A stretch of 64,000 bases of DNA from Daucus carota subsp. sativus. Taxonomy: Eukaryota; Streptophyta; Magnoliopsida; Apiales; Apiaceae. Positions 8,570-20,027 of this stretch are shown here, piece by piece. The notes beneath the pieces were generated by a model. That model searched no databases and was not told where the DNA came from. It saw only the letters and a list, made by a program, of their open reading frames with translations. How positions within the stretch are numbered: position 1 is the stretch's first letter; each line of letters starts with the position of its first letter. Position numbers and translations under genes: made by a program. The stretch spans positions 1,066,779 to 1,130,778 of the forward strand of contig NC_030383.2 of assembly GCF_001625215.2 (NCBI RefSeq), given 5' to 3'.

Positions 8570-9744
8570 ATGACGAATGCGAATTATTACATACCAGATG
8601 AATTGTGGGAAAAGATTTTGTTACGGCAGCCAGTGGAGTCACTTATACGATGGAAGTGTGTTTGTAAATCATGGAATCGAATTGTAAATCATGGAATCGA
8701 ATCATCAGCGACAAGTCCTTCATCAAATACTATGGTCTCTATCAAAAAACATCCGAAAACACGCGTAAATATTTACTACTCGACTACGATTATTCCTACT
8801 ACTTAGCAGCCCTAATTGATAGAAAATCATATAATGTTCTCAGATATTACAATGACATATGTGGCAGAGATCGCAGTAGATATTGTTTAGAGGTTTATGG
8901 TATTTGTGATGGTTTATTATGTTTGGCTCGTCGTCTCTATAATTTATGCAGTAATTTTCCTATATTTTTATATAATCCGTTCATCAGAAAAGGGAAGAAA
9001 CTGATTCCTCCTTGGTATGCAGATTACTCCACATTGTCTGTTTCTTTGTGTTTCGGGTTTCACGATGATGATTACAAACTACTCAGGGTTCAATCTTTTC
9101 AGAATATGTACGAGATTTATATTTATAGTTTGAATACCGATAGTTGGAAGTCTGTGAAAGTTGAGGTTAATATTGAAGATAGAGGGAACTTGGGTTATTC
9201 TGATGTTTTGCCGTACCCTAAGGCCAAATTAGTAAACGGTGTCGCGTATTTCATACAAGGTAACAGAATTATATCATATGATCTGGATAATGAGAAAATC
9301 CGAGAAATGCAATTGCCTACAGATATTGGTTTCGTTCCCAATGTTATCATGGAAGAATACGGAGAATCAATAGCTCTAATCGGATCTTCTCCACAAAATA
9401 TCAATAATGGCGTGGCTATTACCTATGGTGTGGCGATGTGGGTACTGAAACAGAGTAACAACTCTTATTTATGGGAAAAGAAGTTTGATATGAAAGTTGA
9501 AGGAAATGTTGAGGCTCGGCGGATTTTTAATCCTGCTGTGAAAGCTATAGGAGGCTTCTTTAATAACAATGAACTTGTGATGAGGAAGTGGAAGATTGAC
9601 TGTTATCAAAAACGACATCACGAGTATTTTCTGTTCAACATAGAAACTGGATTACAAAAACAATTTCCAGGACCACGCGGACAAGCAGCAGGATTTATAC
9701 GGAGAATAAATATTTTGACAGAAAGCCTGGTTCTACTCACTTAA
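8570..9744 (+). pseudogene. F-box/FBA gene, array copy 2, frameshifted by a 20-bp duplication
   Basis: Homologous to copies 3 and 4. The reading from ATG 8570 encodes the F-box start (YIPDELWEKILLRQ) up to WNRI. A perfect-but-one tandem repeat GTAAATCATGGAATCGAAT(T/C) at 8664-8683 and 8684-8703 then adds 20 nt and shifts the frame. The FBA part stays open in the other frame to 9744, with an in-frame ATG at 8671 giving a 357-aa product that lacks most of the F-box. The end is also early: the paralogues' GAA codon is TAA here (9742-9744). It is probably a pseudogene, although an F-box-less FBA protein could be made. Confidence 0.8.
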
Positions 9745-10094
9745 TCTACCATGCCTCATTTTCCATCCCTTGAAGTTGGCGGCACTGCTTGGCTGTAATA
9801 ACAGCAGATGAATGCATATCGTTAATACAAGCTGTGATTCATATAGATGTTATTTCAATATTCATAGATATGCTTCTTTTATAATAATTTTTTCGGATCT
9901 TGTTAAACGTCTTGCATTTACCATGCTTCGTTTTCCTTTCCTTGAATTCGCAGCGGCGTTGTTGGGCTGTAATCTAAGTGGCGATTCATATAAATGTTAC
10001 TTCAATCTGCATAAGCATCGTATTTAATTGTTTCGGATCTTGCTGGACAACATGGTACATTTATTAGAGTAATTTATCTTCCTGCACAACTCTA
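9745..10094 (+). repeat. Tandem duplication of the gene tail in the 3' flank
   Basis: Two diverged units of about 150-170 bp, at about 9749-9918 and 9919-10062. Each starts ACCATGC(C/T)TC(A/G)TTTTCC, passes through GGCTGTAAT and CATATA, and ends in TTTCGGATCTTG. The first unit is the ancestral end of the reading frame. The second makes spurious ORFs such as 9812-10027. The same double unit follows copy 4 and in part copy 3, whereas copies 1 and 5 have a single unit. Confidence 0.7.
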
Positions 10095-10358
10095 CTCCCT
10101 CCATCCAGCCAATAAGCCAATAGTATACATTGAGGACGGGGAATACGGCACGGATGTTATATATTACTTCAATATAATATAATTCTACAACTTATTTTTA
10201 AAAAAAAATTCTGTATAAAAATATTATGTTTATATTTTCACCAAAAAGGAAAATTTTAAAGATAAGTTATGAAATCATATTTTATAAGTGTTTTAAAAAA
10301 CGTGTCGAGCAGCGAAAAACAAACGTATAGTATAGAATTGAACCGAACGGAGGGAGTG
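10095..10358. mobile_element. Stowaway-like MITE, TIR CTCCCTCC, TSD TA
   Basis: It begins CTCCCTCCATCC after TA (10093-10094) and ends GAACGGAGGGAGTG before TA (10359-10360). The terminal CTCCCTCCGT type and TA target mark Tc1/mariner Stowaway MITEs. The orthologous spot after copy 3 holds a 77-bp remnant (16229-16305) and after copy 5 is empty (about 21690). Confidence 0.8.
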
Positions 10359-10599
10359 TATGATTTGATAATTGACTTGCACAAAAGTTGGTTCACAACA
10401 TAAATATTCTGGGATTTCATCTCTGAGTGCAGTGGAAGTTTTGTGCCTTATGCTTTCGAGCTGACTCTGCGCAAATGTGAAGAGCTACAAGTCTAGATAG
10501 ATTTTTAAAATTTGAACAAGAAATTTATATTTGAATGTTGAAGATCAGTCGGAACTTAAATAAAAAGAATTATAAAATCAAGAATAAAATCTGATAATT

Positions 10600-13500
10600 A
10601 TTAAAAAAATAATATTATTATATTTTTATATATATGTAGCCCGTGTTAATGGTAGAACATCCGTTTTTTTAGTTAGAATACATTAAAAAGATAATGTATT
10701 TTAGTTAAAAAAGTAATTACTATCTTCCTCGATGTTATTTTAAATAATGGAGTTTTTTTAGTTAGAAAGTTTAAAAAATGATAACATATTTTAGTTAAAA
10801 AGAATAATTGGTAAACCAATAGCCGTATTTTGGCCCAGGTACCGACCGACCAAAATTTCAATGTTTCGGTTTTAATAGTATAAATGTGTATATATTTTTC
10901 AAGGTTTGATTTTAGTTTTTGGTATAATCAAATAGGCCTTATATCTGTTTTATGTTTTGATCTTATATTTGTTTTATATATTGATTTGTTTATATTATGT
11001 TTGAAACTCACTAATTTTTTTTGAAGCCCACTGATTATAAAAGTTCGTATAAAAGCCCGCATACCGACCGACCAAACTTTTAATGTTTCGGCTTTAATAG
11101 TATAGTATAGTATTTTTTTTAAGGTTTGACTTTAGTTTTGGTATAGCCAAACAGGTCTTATATTTGTTTTATATTTTGATCGTATATTTGTTTGATGTCT
11201 TGATTTGTTTATATATTATTTGAAACCCACTAATTTTGTTTGAAGTCCGCTAATTTGAAAAATCCGTCTAAAAGCCCGCGTACCGACCGACCAAATTTTT
11301 AATATTTCGGCCTTTGTTTGAAGCCCGGTAATTTGAAAAGTCCGTCCAAAAGCCCGCGTACCGACCGACCTAACTTTTAATGCCTTTGTTTGGAGCCCGG
11401 TAATTTGAAAAGTCCGTCCAAAAGCCCGCGTACCGACCGACCTAACTTTTAATGTTTCGGCTTTAATAGTACTAGCTTATAACCCGTGCAACGCACGGGC
11501 GGTTATAATATTTGTTTTTTTACTGTATATATTTTAAAATTTAACTAATTTTATTTTGAAAATAAAATTATGATTGAATAGTATGATTAAATCAATTTTT
11601 TATGTAACAGTTGAATAAATTCTTAGTAGTTAAGTTTGTCAAATAGCTAATTAAAAAATTACGTCGAACATATATATTTTAATGAGTATGTTAACTTTTT
11701 TTTTGTATGTTATAATTTAAGAAGACCTGTAAACCCAGATATATATCAATCAATCAATCAATATTACGTTATTAATGATTAATAATATCATATAAAATAT
11801 ATTATAAGTTAAACAGACGCGTAAATCCAAATATCGACCCATCATACTGATCTAATTTATAATATTTTAGTCTAATTGGAAAATAAAAAATAAATTATAA
11901 TATGTTATAAATTAAAAAGGTCCGGGGGTCGAATACCAACAACCTCGCCAAACTCGACCTACCGACCAACAACTTTTCCTATTTCGGCTTTAGTGATATA
12001 ATGATATAAGTATAATATAGATTTATAATATTACTTTTAAATTGAGATCATTAGAGTATTTAAATATAATGTTAATGTATTTTAATTGAAAAATATCACC
12101 GGTTATTTATTAATAATTATATATAATAATATTATAGTTTTATGTATGTGTCGCCCGTGTTAATCGTAAAGCATCTGTCTTTTTAAGTTAGAAAATCTAA
12201 ATAAAACAATGTGTTTTAGTTAGAAAGGAAATTACTATGTTGCTCTATGTTATTTTAGAAGATTAAGTTATTTTAGTTAGAAAATATAAAGAAGATAATC
12301 TTTATTAATTAAAAAGAATAATTGATTAAATAAATAGGTCGTATTTCGGGCCATGTATCGACTAATGTTTTACCTTTAATAATACGGTTTTTCTAGTTGG
12401 CCCATGGGCACATGCTAAGCACCAACTCTCATGAAAATGGCTTAATTTGATTGGTGGAATTGGTGTGAATGCAGGGGGGCCATCAACATTTATTATTCAT
12501 CCACCAATCAAAAGTTAGTATTCTCATGGGAGTTAGTGACTATTGTGTGCCCATGGGCACACCATAGAAAATTCGTTAATAATATAGTGTGGATATATAA
12601 TAATAATGTATTTTTTATACGTATGTTCCATGTGTTATGTTTAGAAAAAACCGTTTTTAGTTAGGATTGTGAAAAAGATAATGTATTTTAGTTAGAAAGG
12701 GTAATTGCCATGTTGAACAATATTATTTTTAAAAAATTGAGTTTTTTTAGTTAGAAAATATAAAAAAGATAATAGTTTTAGTTAAAAAGGATGCTTGATT
12801 ATATGAATAGGCCCATAACTCGGCACAAGTACCGACCGATCAAATTTTTAATGTTTCAGTTTTAATAATACTAGCTTATAGCCTGTGCAAGGCACGGGAG
12901 CTTTTTAATTATTTATAAATTTTTTAAATATATTTTAAATGGTGTGAAAAAATTTAATTTATAGATAATAAATTAAAATTGTATGTATCATGTCAATGTA
13001 TTAAATTCTTTCTATCAAATTTTAAATTATTTTAAGTAGAATATGTGACGCCAACTCCTATTAGATTATATTTATAAATTTATTTTATATTAGAATTATT
13101 ATAATGTGATTTAGATAATTTTCTAAAAAATTTTATGGTTCGAGATTAAAATTGATAAATACAATTTGTTTTGAATTAAGAAGATGAATCATAAACATGC
13201 AATAAGATGGTAGAATTTGCTTTGGATTAAGAAAAAGTTTTTGTATTCGTTCCTCACATAAATCGGGCTTATTAATTTTGAAATATATTAGATAAAAATA
13301 ATTTTGTGACGGTGCGATTTATATGATTCTACAAATAAAATTGGTAGAAATTATTTATTTTGGATTAAAAAAAATCATAAACACGTGAAGTACAAAATTT
13401 GTTTTGGATTTAGAAAAGGAATTATAAACATGTAAGTAGATATCAGTTGTCTTATGGAACAGAAGTTAATTTTGTTATAATCTACCGGTGCTTATTTGTT

Positions 13501-13840
13501 CAATATAGGATCCGATGGATAAAAATAATTTTTTGACGGTGTGATTTATACGATTCTATAATTAAAATTTGTAGGAAATATTTATTTTGGATTAAAAAAA
13601 CCAAAAACACATCATAATTTGTTTTGGATTCGGAAAAAGAATTATAAACATGCAAATAGATGTCAGTTTCCTTATATAACAGAATTTAATTTTGTTCTAA
13701 TCTAACGGTGTTTATTTGTTCAATATACGATCCACCGAATGATAAGCTTTTGGACCATAGGACCATGCGACCAAATTATCTCCCTTACGCTTATTATATA
13801 TAAGTATATAATATAATATAATAGTATAGATAGATAGTAT
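10600..13840. repeat. About 3.2-kb repeat-rich insertion between F-box copies 2 and 3
   Basis: The duplicated F-box unit stops near 10600 and resumes near 13840, so this block is extra to the basic unit. It holds two diverged repeats of about 210 bp (10835-11045, 11047-11285), built on TACCGACCGACCAAA and TTAATGTTTCGG. It also holds short tandem units of about 75 bp at 11312-11455 (TTTGAAAAGTCCGTCC), two ACTAGCTTATA(A/G)CC palindrome-headed segments (11472, 12871), and paired GTTAGAAA-type segments. No protein was recognised; it is probably several nested non-autonomous elements. Confidence 0.6.
11472..11501. repeat. CCCGTGCAACGCACGGG palindrome at a repeat boundary
   Basis: ACTAGCTTATAACCCGTG followed by CAACGCACGGGC forms a hairpin (CCCGTGC/GCACGGG). 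Diverged copies occur at 12871-12901 and 33519-33546, and possibly at 25630-25660 and 44020-44050. The recurring ACTAGCTT lead suggests the terminus of one dispersed repeat family. Confidence 0.6.
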
Positions 13841-14054
13841 AGATAGATAAGTATAGATTAATATAATTATGAGTTAATTTGCTCAATTTAAATAAAAACT
13901 AACAGTATTATTTGAGTCCCGAGTATACACGATCAGGGAATGCTTAGAAGACGGTATCCTGATAAAACCCTACCACTAACTCGGAATTTTTTGAGAGAAG
14001 AAAATACTTAAACCCCACGAAACTCCTGCCAAGAAATTTTTCTGAATCTTTTCG
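13841..14054 (+). promoter_or_regulatory. Promoter of F-box copy 3
   Basis: It shares the array promoter block: ATTATTTGAGTCCCGAG, CAGGGAATGCTTAGAAGACG, CCTGATAAAACCCTACC with a telo-box, and CTCCTGCCAAGAAA just before ATG. It lacks the MITE present in copy 4. Confidence 0.5.
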
Positions 14055-15586
14055 ATGAAGACTGCGAACTATTACATACCAGATGAATTGTGGGAACAGA
14101 TCCTTTTACGGCAGCCAGTGGAGACACTTATACGATGGAAGTGTGTTTGTAAATCATGGAATCGAATCATTAGCGACAAGTCCTTCGTCAAAGCCTATGG
14201 TCTCCATCAAAAAACATCCGAAAACACGCGTAAGTATTTACTACTCGACTACGATTATTCCTACTACTCAGCAGGCCTCATTGATAGAAAATCATATAAT
14301 GTTCTCGGATATTACAATGACATATGTTGCAGAGATCGCAGTAGATATGGTTTAGAGGTTTACGGTATTTGTGATGGTTTATTATGTTTGGCTGGTCGTT
14401 TCTATGATATATGCAATGATTTTCCTATTTTTTTATATAATCCGTTCATCAGAAAAGGGAAGAAACTGGTTCCTCCTAGGCGTGCAGCTAACTACTTATG
14501 TCCTGTTTCTTTGTGTTTCGGGTTTCACGATGATGATTACAAACTAGTCAGGGTTCAATCATTTTGGAATCTGTGCGAAATTTGTATTTACAGTTTGAAT
14601 ACCGATAGTTGGAAGTCTGTGAAAATTGAGGTTAATATTGAAGATGAAGGTAACTTCAGATGTATTGGTATTTTGCCGTACCCCAAGGCCAGATTAGTAA
14701 ACGGTGTCGCGTATTTCATACAACATGACATACAAGGTGACAGAATTATATCATATGATCTTGATAATGAGAAAACCCGAAAAATGCAATTGCCTACAGA
14801 TATTGGTTCCGTTGCCCATGTTATCATGGAAGAATACGGAGAATCAATAGCTCTAATCGGATCTACTTCTCAAAATATCAATAATGGCGTGGATATTGGA
14901 TATGACGTGGCTATTGACTATGGTGTGGCGATGTGGGTACTGAAACAGAGTGACAACTCTAATGTTGTGTTTGGTTGGGGTGAATGATTCCGGAAGGAAT
15001 GGAATGAAAAATGAACTATATTATGAACTATTTTTAAGAAATTTCATTCCTTCCTCCATTCCATTCTCTACCTCATGTGCTAGATATCACTCCTTCAATT
15101 TGAGATGGAATGCTCCATTCTCTCCTATCCTCAATTTCTTCTCAATTTCATCATAACAATTTTGCACTCTATCAAATTTTTTCCAAAACTTTCTTCTTAT
15201 CTCTATTAGTTTCAAGTATTTTTACTCATTTCATTCCATTCCATTCCAATCTCCCCTACCAAACACAACATAATTTATGGGAAAAAAAGTTCGATGTGAA
15301 AGTGGGAGGAATTAATGAGCATCGGGGGATCCTTTATCCTACTGTGCCATTTATGGGAGGCTTCGTTAATAACAATGAACTTGTGATGAGGAAGTGGATC
15401 AAGATTAACTGTGATCAAAAACTACATCCTGAGTATTTTCTGTTCAACATAGAAACTGGATTTCAAAAACAATTTCCAAGACCACGCGAACAAGCAAGAG
15501 GAGGATTTTTACAGAGAATACATATTTTGACGGAAAGCCTGGTTCTACTCACTGAATCTACCATGCCTCCTTTTCCCGTCCCTTGA
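14055..15586 (+). pseudogene. F-box/FBA gene, array copy 3, interrupted by a MITE
   Basis: The reading from ATG 14055 covers the F-box (residues 6-50) and most of the FBA domain up to Q-S-D-N-S-N. It then enters the MITE at 14963-15270 and stops at 14985-14987. After the element the same frame of the ancestral gene resumes at 15271 (LWEKKFDV to NILTESLVLLTE). The single-TAA empty site would read through in frame, as copy 2 does at the same place. One extra C near 15577 (TTTTCCCGTCCC against the paralogues' TTTTCAGTCCC) shortens the tail to a stop at 15584-15586. Unless the element is removed by splicing, this is a null allele or pseudogene. Confidence 0.87.
14963..15270. mobile_element. MITE with TIR TGTTGTGTTTGG, TSD TAA, inside copy 3
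   Basis: A 308-bp element. TIR TGTTGTGTTTGG starts at 14963, CCAAACACAACA ends at 15270, and TAA duplications lie at 14960-14962 and 15271-15273. The subterminal GGAATGGAATG and CATTCCATTCCA extend the inverted repeat. The terminal repeats are perfect. A second family member lies at 44507-44750. Confidence 0.92.
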
Positions 15587-16228
15587 ATTTGAAGCAGCAC
15601 CGCTTGGCTGTAATAACAGCAGATGAATGCATATCGGTTAACACAAGCTGTGATTCATATAGATGTTATTTCAATCTTCATAGATATGCTTCTTTTATAA
15701 TTTGTTTCGGATCTTGTTAAACATCTTACACTTACCATGCTTCATTTTCCTTTCAATTTGCAAATAACAGCATACGATATATTTCTTCTAATCTAAGTTG
15801 CGATTCATATAAATGTTACTTCAATCTGCATAGATAGATTATCTGTAAGCATCTGATGTAATTTTTTCGGATCTTGTTGGACATCATGGTACATTTAGAT
15901 AAGTAATTTATCTTCCTTCACTCCTCAGGATTTCGTTCCAAAAATTTGTTTAATTTGTTTGCTCTGTAAAAAGTGCAATGACACAGTACATACGAAAAGT
16001 TCATAGGGCGTTTGGTTCGCGCAAAAGAAACAGAATAGAAAGCGACCTGAATTGATTTGCAGTCTGGTGTCTGCCCCGACTGGCAGCGGCTGGGTCTCGC
16101 CATCTCTCCTGTTTGTTTCGAATCTTGTTGGGAAAATGGTACATCTAGATAAGTTGTAGTTTATATTTTGATGCACGACCTTGTGACTGTTTGGTCCAAT
16201 CAAACTAGAGAATCAACTTACAACTCTA
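15587..16228. other. 3' flank of F-box copy 3
   Basis: Paralogous to the 3' flanks of copies 2 and 4 (GCTGTAATAACAGCAGATG, TTTCGGATCTTGTT, GGCGTTTGGTTCGCGC). The ORFs at 15918-16203 and 16218-16427 are not shared as reading frames with paralogues and are not called. Confidence 0.5.
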
Positions 16229-16305
16229 CTCCCTCCGTCCCTGCCAATAGTATACGTGTCGAGCAGTGAAAAATAAACATATAGAATTGAATGGGACGGA
16301 GGGAG
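16229..16305. mobile_element. Internally deleted Stowaway-like MITE (77 bp)
   Basis: It starts CTCCCTCCGTCCC after TA and ends GGGACGGAGGGAG before TA (16306-16307), with both termini kept. It shares CGTGTCGAGCAG and the TATAGAATTGAA block with the full copy at 10095-10358, at the same place relative to the gene. It is therefore a deletion derivative of the same insertion. Confidence 0.8.
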
Positions 16306-16893
16306 TATATGATTTGATAATTGACTTGCACAAAAGTTGGTTCACAACATAAATATTCTGGGATTATCTCTGAATGTGAGAGTGCAGTGGAAGTTTTGTG
16401 CCTTATGTTTGAGCTGACTCTGCGCAAATGTGAAGAGCTACAAGTTTAGATATATTTTTAAATTTTGAACAAGAAATTTATATTTGAATGTTCAAGATCA
16501 GTGGGAACTTAAATATATAAAAGAATTATAAAATCTGATTATTATTAAGAAAATAATTAAATTTTTAACTTAACAAGGGTTTAGTTTTAATTAGTTTTTT
16601 CCTACATCTGCGAATTCATAGAAAATAATGAATTTTGGAAACAAAATTATTTGATCTGCGTAAAGATTTCTTTGTGAGCAATTTACATATTTAATCTGCG
16701 TAAGGATGTAGTATATATATAAGTAGGCTCATAATTCGGTCTAAGTACCAACCGACCAAACTTTTAATATTTCGGTTTTAATCAACACGACAGTAAGTAT
16801 AGACAAATATAATTATGAGTAAAATTTGGTGAATTTAAATAAAAACTAACACTATTATTTGAGTCCCGAGTATACACGATCAGGGCATGCTTA
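16306..16893. other. Spacer between F-box copies 3 and 4
   Basis: The 3' flank of the copy-3 unit runs to about 16560, followed by a short ACCAACCGACCAAAC repeat remnant (about 16745) and then the shared array promoter block from about 16795. No gene. Confidence 0.5.
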
Positions 16894-17287
16894 GAGCATC
16901 TCCAACGGTGTTGGCTATAATCGTTGGCTAAATTGGACCTGTAAGAAATTATGTAAAATTTGCTGAACCTGTAAGATATTTTGCTTCAATGGTATTAGCT
17001 ATACTGGTTGGCTATAATTTAAAAATAGTATGTTATTAATATTTTAGATTGTTAAAATAGAATATATCAGTTTAATACGGTAATAAATGATGTGTAATCT
17101 TCCTACAGATTTCTTACAGACCTGTAGAGGTTCGACAAATATAGTCATCCATAGGAGGTTGGCTAAAATTATAGACAACAGATTAGTGTGGTTGGAGTGC
17201 TATTTTTTCAGGACGTTGGCTATATTTTTTAAATTTGGAATGCCAACTCATTTTTTAGCCAAAGGTTTTGCATGGTTGGAGATGCTC
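16894..17287. mobile_element. Tourist-like MITE in the copy-4 promoter, TSD TTA
   Basis: TIR GAGCATCTCCAAC starts at 16894, GTTGGAGATGCTC ends at 17287, and TTA duplications lie at 16891-16893 and 17288-17290. Copies 2 and 3 carry the undisturbed target (GCTTATAAGAC at about 8470, GCTTAGAAGACG at about 13945). The insertion therefore came after the duplications. Its right end is 111 bp upstream of the copy-4 start codon. Confidence 0.92.
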
Positions 17288-17398
17288 TTATAAGACGGTA
17301 TCCTGATAAAACCCTACCAATAACTAAGAATTTTTTGAGAGAAGAAAATACTTAAACCCTACGAAGCTCCTGCCAAGAAATTTTTCTGAATCTTTTCA

Positions 17399-18625
17399 AT
17401 GAAGACTGCGAACTATTACATACCAGATGAATTGTGGGAACAGATCCTTTTACGGCAGCCAGTGGAGACACTTATACGATGCAAGTGTGTTTGCAAATCA
17501 TGGAATCGAATCATCAGCAACAAGTCCTTCATCAAAGCCTATGGTCTCCATCAAAAAACATCCCAAAACACACGTAAATATTTACTACTCGACTACGATT
17601 ATTCCTACTACTCAGCAGCCCTAATTGATAGAAAATCATATAATGTTCTCAGATATTACAATGACATATGTGGCAGAGATCGCAGTACATATGGTTTAGA
17701 GGTTTACGGTATTTGTGATGGTTTATTATGTTTGGCTGTTCGTCCCAATAATTTATGCTATGATTTTCCTGTTTTTTTATATAATCCGTTCATCAGAAAA
17801 GGGAAGAAACTGATTCCTCCTTGGTGTGCAGATTACTCCACATTGTCTGTTTCTTTGTGTTTCGGGTTTCACGATGATGATTACAAACTACTCAGGGTTC
17901 AATCTTTTTGGAATATGTACGACATTTATATTTATAGTTTGAATACCGATAGTTGGAAGTCTGTGAAAGCTGAGATTAATATTGAAGATAGAGGGAACTT
18001 CAGATGTTTTGATATTTTGCCGTACCCTAAGGCCAGATTAGTAAAGGGGGTCGCGTATTTCATAGAAGGTGACAGAATTATATCATATGATCTGGATAAT
18101 GAGAAAATCCGAAAAATGCAATTCCCTGCAGATATTTTTGTCACCCGTGTTATCATGGAAGAATACGGATCAGAATCACTAGCTCTAATCGGATATACTT
18201 CTCAAAATATCAATAATGGTGTGGCTAATGGATATAATGTGGCTATTTACCATGGTGTGGCAATGTGGGTACTGAAACAGAGTGACAACTCTAATATATG
18301 GGAAAAGAAGTTCGATATCAAAGGGGGAGGGAATATTGAGGATTGGCGGTTTTCTAATTCTGCTGTTCAAGCTGTGGGAGGCTTCGTTAATAACAATGAA
18401 CTTGTGATGAGGAAGTGGAAGATTAACTGTGATAAAAAACGACATCATGAGTATTTTCTGTTAAACATAGAAACTGGATTACAAAAACAATTTCCAAGAC
18501 CACGCGAACAGGCAGGAGGAGAATTTTTAAAGAGAATAAATATTTTGACGGAAAGCCTGGTTCTACTCACTGAATCTACCATGCCTCATTTTCAGTCCCT
18601 TGAATTTGAAACTGTTAGGCTGTAA
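17399..18625 (+). CDS. F-box/FBA protein, CPR1-like (array copy 4), intact
   Basis: A single-exon protein of 408 aa. The F-box is at residues 6-50 (YIPDELWEQILLRQPVETLI, then CVCKSWNRIISNKSF). The FBA type 1 landmarks VYGICDGLLCL, LYNPFIRKGKKLIPP, LCFGFHDDDYKLL and YSLNTDSWKS are all present. It lacks the segment of about 28 residues found after L-L-N-(Y/H)-C-D in copies 1 and 5, as do copies 2 and 3. The predicted role is the substrate-recognition subunit of an SCF ubiquitin ligase; the substrate is unknown. It is the most complete member of the copy 2-4 group. Its promoter contains a recent MITE that moves the distal conserved block about 390 bp away. Confidence 0.9.
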   Translation: MKTANYYIPDELWEQILLRQPVETLIRCKCVCKSWNRIISNKSFIKAYGLHQKTSQNTRKYLLLDYDYSYYSAALIDRKSYNVLRYYNDICGRDRSTYGLEVYGICDGLLCLAVRPNNLCYDFPVFLYNPFIRKGKKLIPPWCADYSTLSVSLCFGFHDDDYKLLRVQSFWNMYDIYIYSLNTDSWKSVKAEINIEDRGNFRCFDILPYPKARLVKGVAYFIEGDRIISYDLDNEKIRKMQFPADIFVTRVIMEEYGSESLALIGYTSQNINNGVANGYNVAIYHGVAMWVLKQSDNSNIWEKKFDIKGGGNIEDWRFSNSAVQAVGGFVNNNELVMRKWKINCDKKRHHEYFLLNIETGLQKQFPRPREQAGGEFLKRINILTESLVLLTESTMPHFQSLEFETVRL

Positions 18626-19910
18626 TAACAGCAGGTGAATGCATATTGGTTAACACAAGCTGTGATTCATATAGATGTTATTTTAACCTTCATAGATATG
18701 CTTCTTTTATAATTTTTTCGGATCTTGTTAAACGTCTTACATTTACCAAGCTTCGTTTTCCTTTCCTTGAATTTGCAGCGGCGTTGTTGGGCTGTAATAA
18801 CAGCATACGACATATTTCTTCTAATCTAAGTTGCGAAGTTACTTCAATCTGCATAGATATCTATTTGTAAGCATTTGATGTAATTTTTTCGGATCTTGTT
18901 GGACATCATGGTACATTTAGATAATTAATTTATCTTCCTGCACAAACTGTAGAATTTTGTTCCAAAAATTCGTTTAATTTGTTTGCTCTGTAAGAAGTGC
19001 AATGACACAGTACATACAACTCAGGAGGTTCATACTTCTCACTCCTAATACATAGCGATGTCAATATGTGATGACACGGTACATACATTACAACTCAGAA
19101 GTTCATAGGGCGTTTGGTTCGCGCAAAAGAAACAGAATAAAGAGCAAAATGAGCAGAGAGGAAATGAATGACTCTGAATGATTTACCTGTTTGGTTTTGT
19201 TTCAGAAATGTGTTGAACACGAACAATTGTGTGATCCTTTTTGACTGTGTAGTTTGAATTCAGCCGGGACCATGACCTTGGCTAGCTGGTCTTGGTTCCC
19301 CCTTTACAAAAGGTAATTTTTTTCTAAAGACCTGCTTAAATCAACAGGCCCTTTAGTTTGACAAAGAGCACTCGACTTTGACAAAAATTGGTTCACAGGA
19401 ACATAAAAATCCTGCTTTCTTCCTGAATATGAATGTGCAGCAGTGATAAAGAAACGCCATACTGCCATACATGATCGGGGGCGGATCTAAAAATGTTTTT
19501 TTAGGAGGGTACCAAGCAAATTTTTGAAAAATATCTATATATTTTCAAATATTTAGAGAGGCATTTATATAAATTTGTAAAATTTAGAATGATGAAAAAA
19601 TGTTAAAAAGATAATTCTCTCATATATTTGTAATTTAATATTTTCTCATAAACTTATCTTAAAATAAAACATAACTTCTAATGAGTGCATTAGTCTACAA
19701 GTTTTAATTTTCTTTTTCCCTTCTAATATATTGATGAATTAATAAATTATAAATATACGAGTTAGATGAAAAACGAACATGACTATTCATGTCATCATCT
19801 ATCTAGGTCTCTCAATAATTAAAAAAATATTATAATTATAATACATGTAATTATAGAATATAAATGTGGATCAAAATTTGGTTAATTGGGCCGAGTAAAA
19901 TAAAAATATT
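18626..19910. other. 3' flank of copy 4 and spacer before copy 5
   Basis: It begins with the duplicated gene tail (units at about 18580-18750 and 18751-18915). 19255-19420 resembles the copy-1 3' flank. 19475-19560 (GGGGGCGGATCTAAAAATG) starts an AT-rich, repeat-like segment. No coding gene; the 74-codon ORF at 18646 is a by-product of the tail duplication. Confidence 0.5.
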
Positions 19911-20016
19911 AGGCTCATGTTTATATAAGACAATATCCTGGTAAAACCCTACCATACACCATCAGGCTCATGCTTATATAAGACGATGTCCCGGTAAAAC
20001 CCTACCAAGAACCCCA
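19911..20016 (+). promoter_or_regulatory. Duplicated core promoter of F-box copy 5
   Basis: Two 53-bp tandem units (19911-19963, 19964-20016) share AGGCTCATG(T/C)TTATATAAG and (T/C)C(C/T)(T/C)GGTAAAACCCTACCA. Each unit has a TATATAAG TATA box (19923-19930, 19974-19981) and a telo-box AAACCCTA. The start codon is at 20028. Two alternative core promoters are therefore likely. Confidence 0.7.
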
Positions 20017-20027
20017 CAATTTGATCA

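Noticed and set aside
9812-10027. ORF similar to 18646-18870, looking like a small conserved gene pair
   Set aside because: The similarity comes from the duplicated F-box gene tail and 3' UTR; the frames drift by indels.
15110-15586. 158-codon ORF as a separate gene
   Set aside because: Its first half is MITE sequence and its second half is the end of F-box copy 3.
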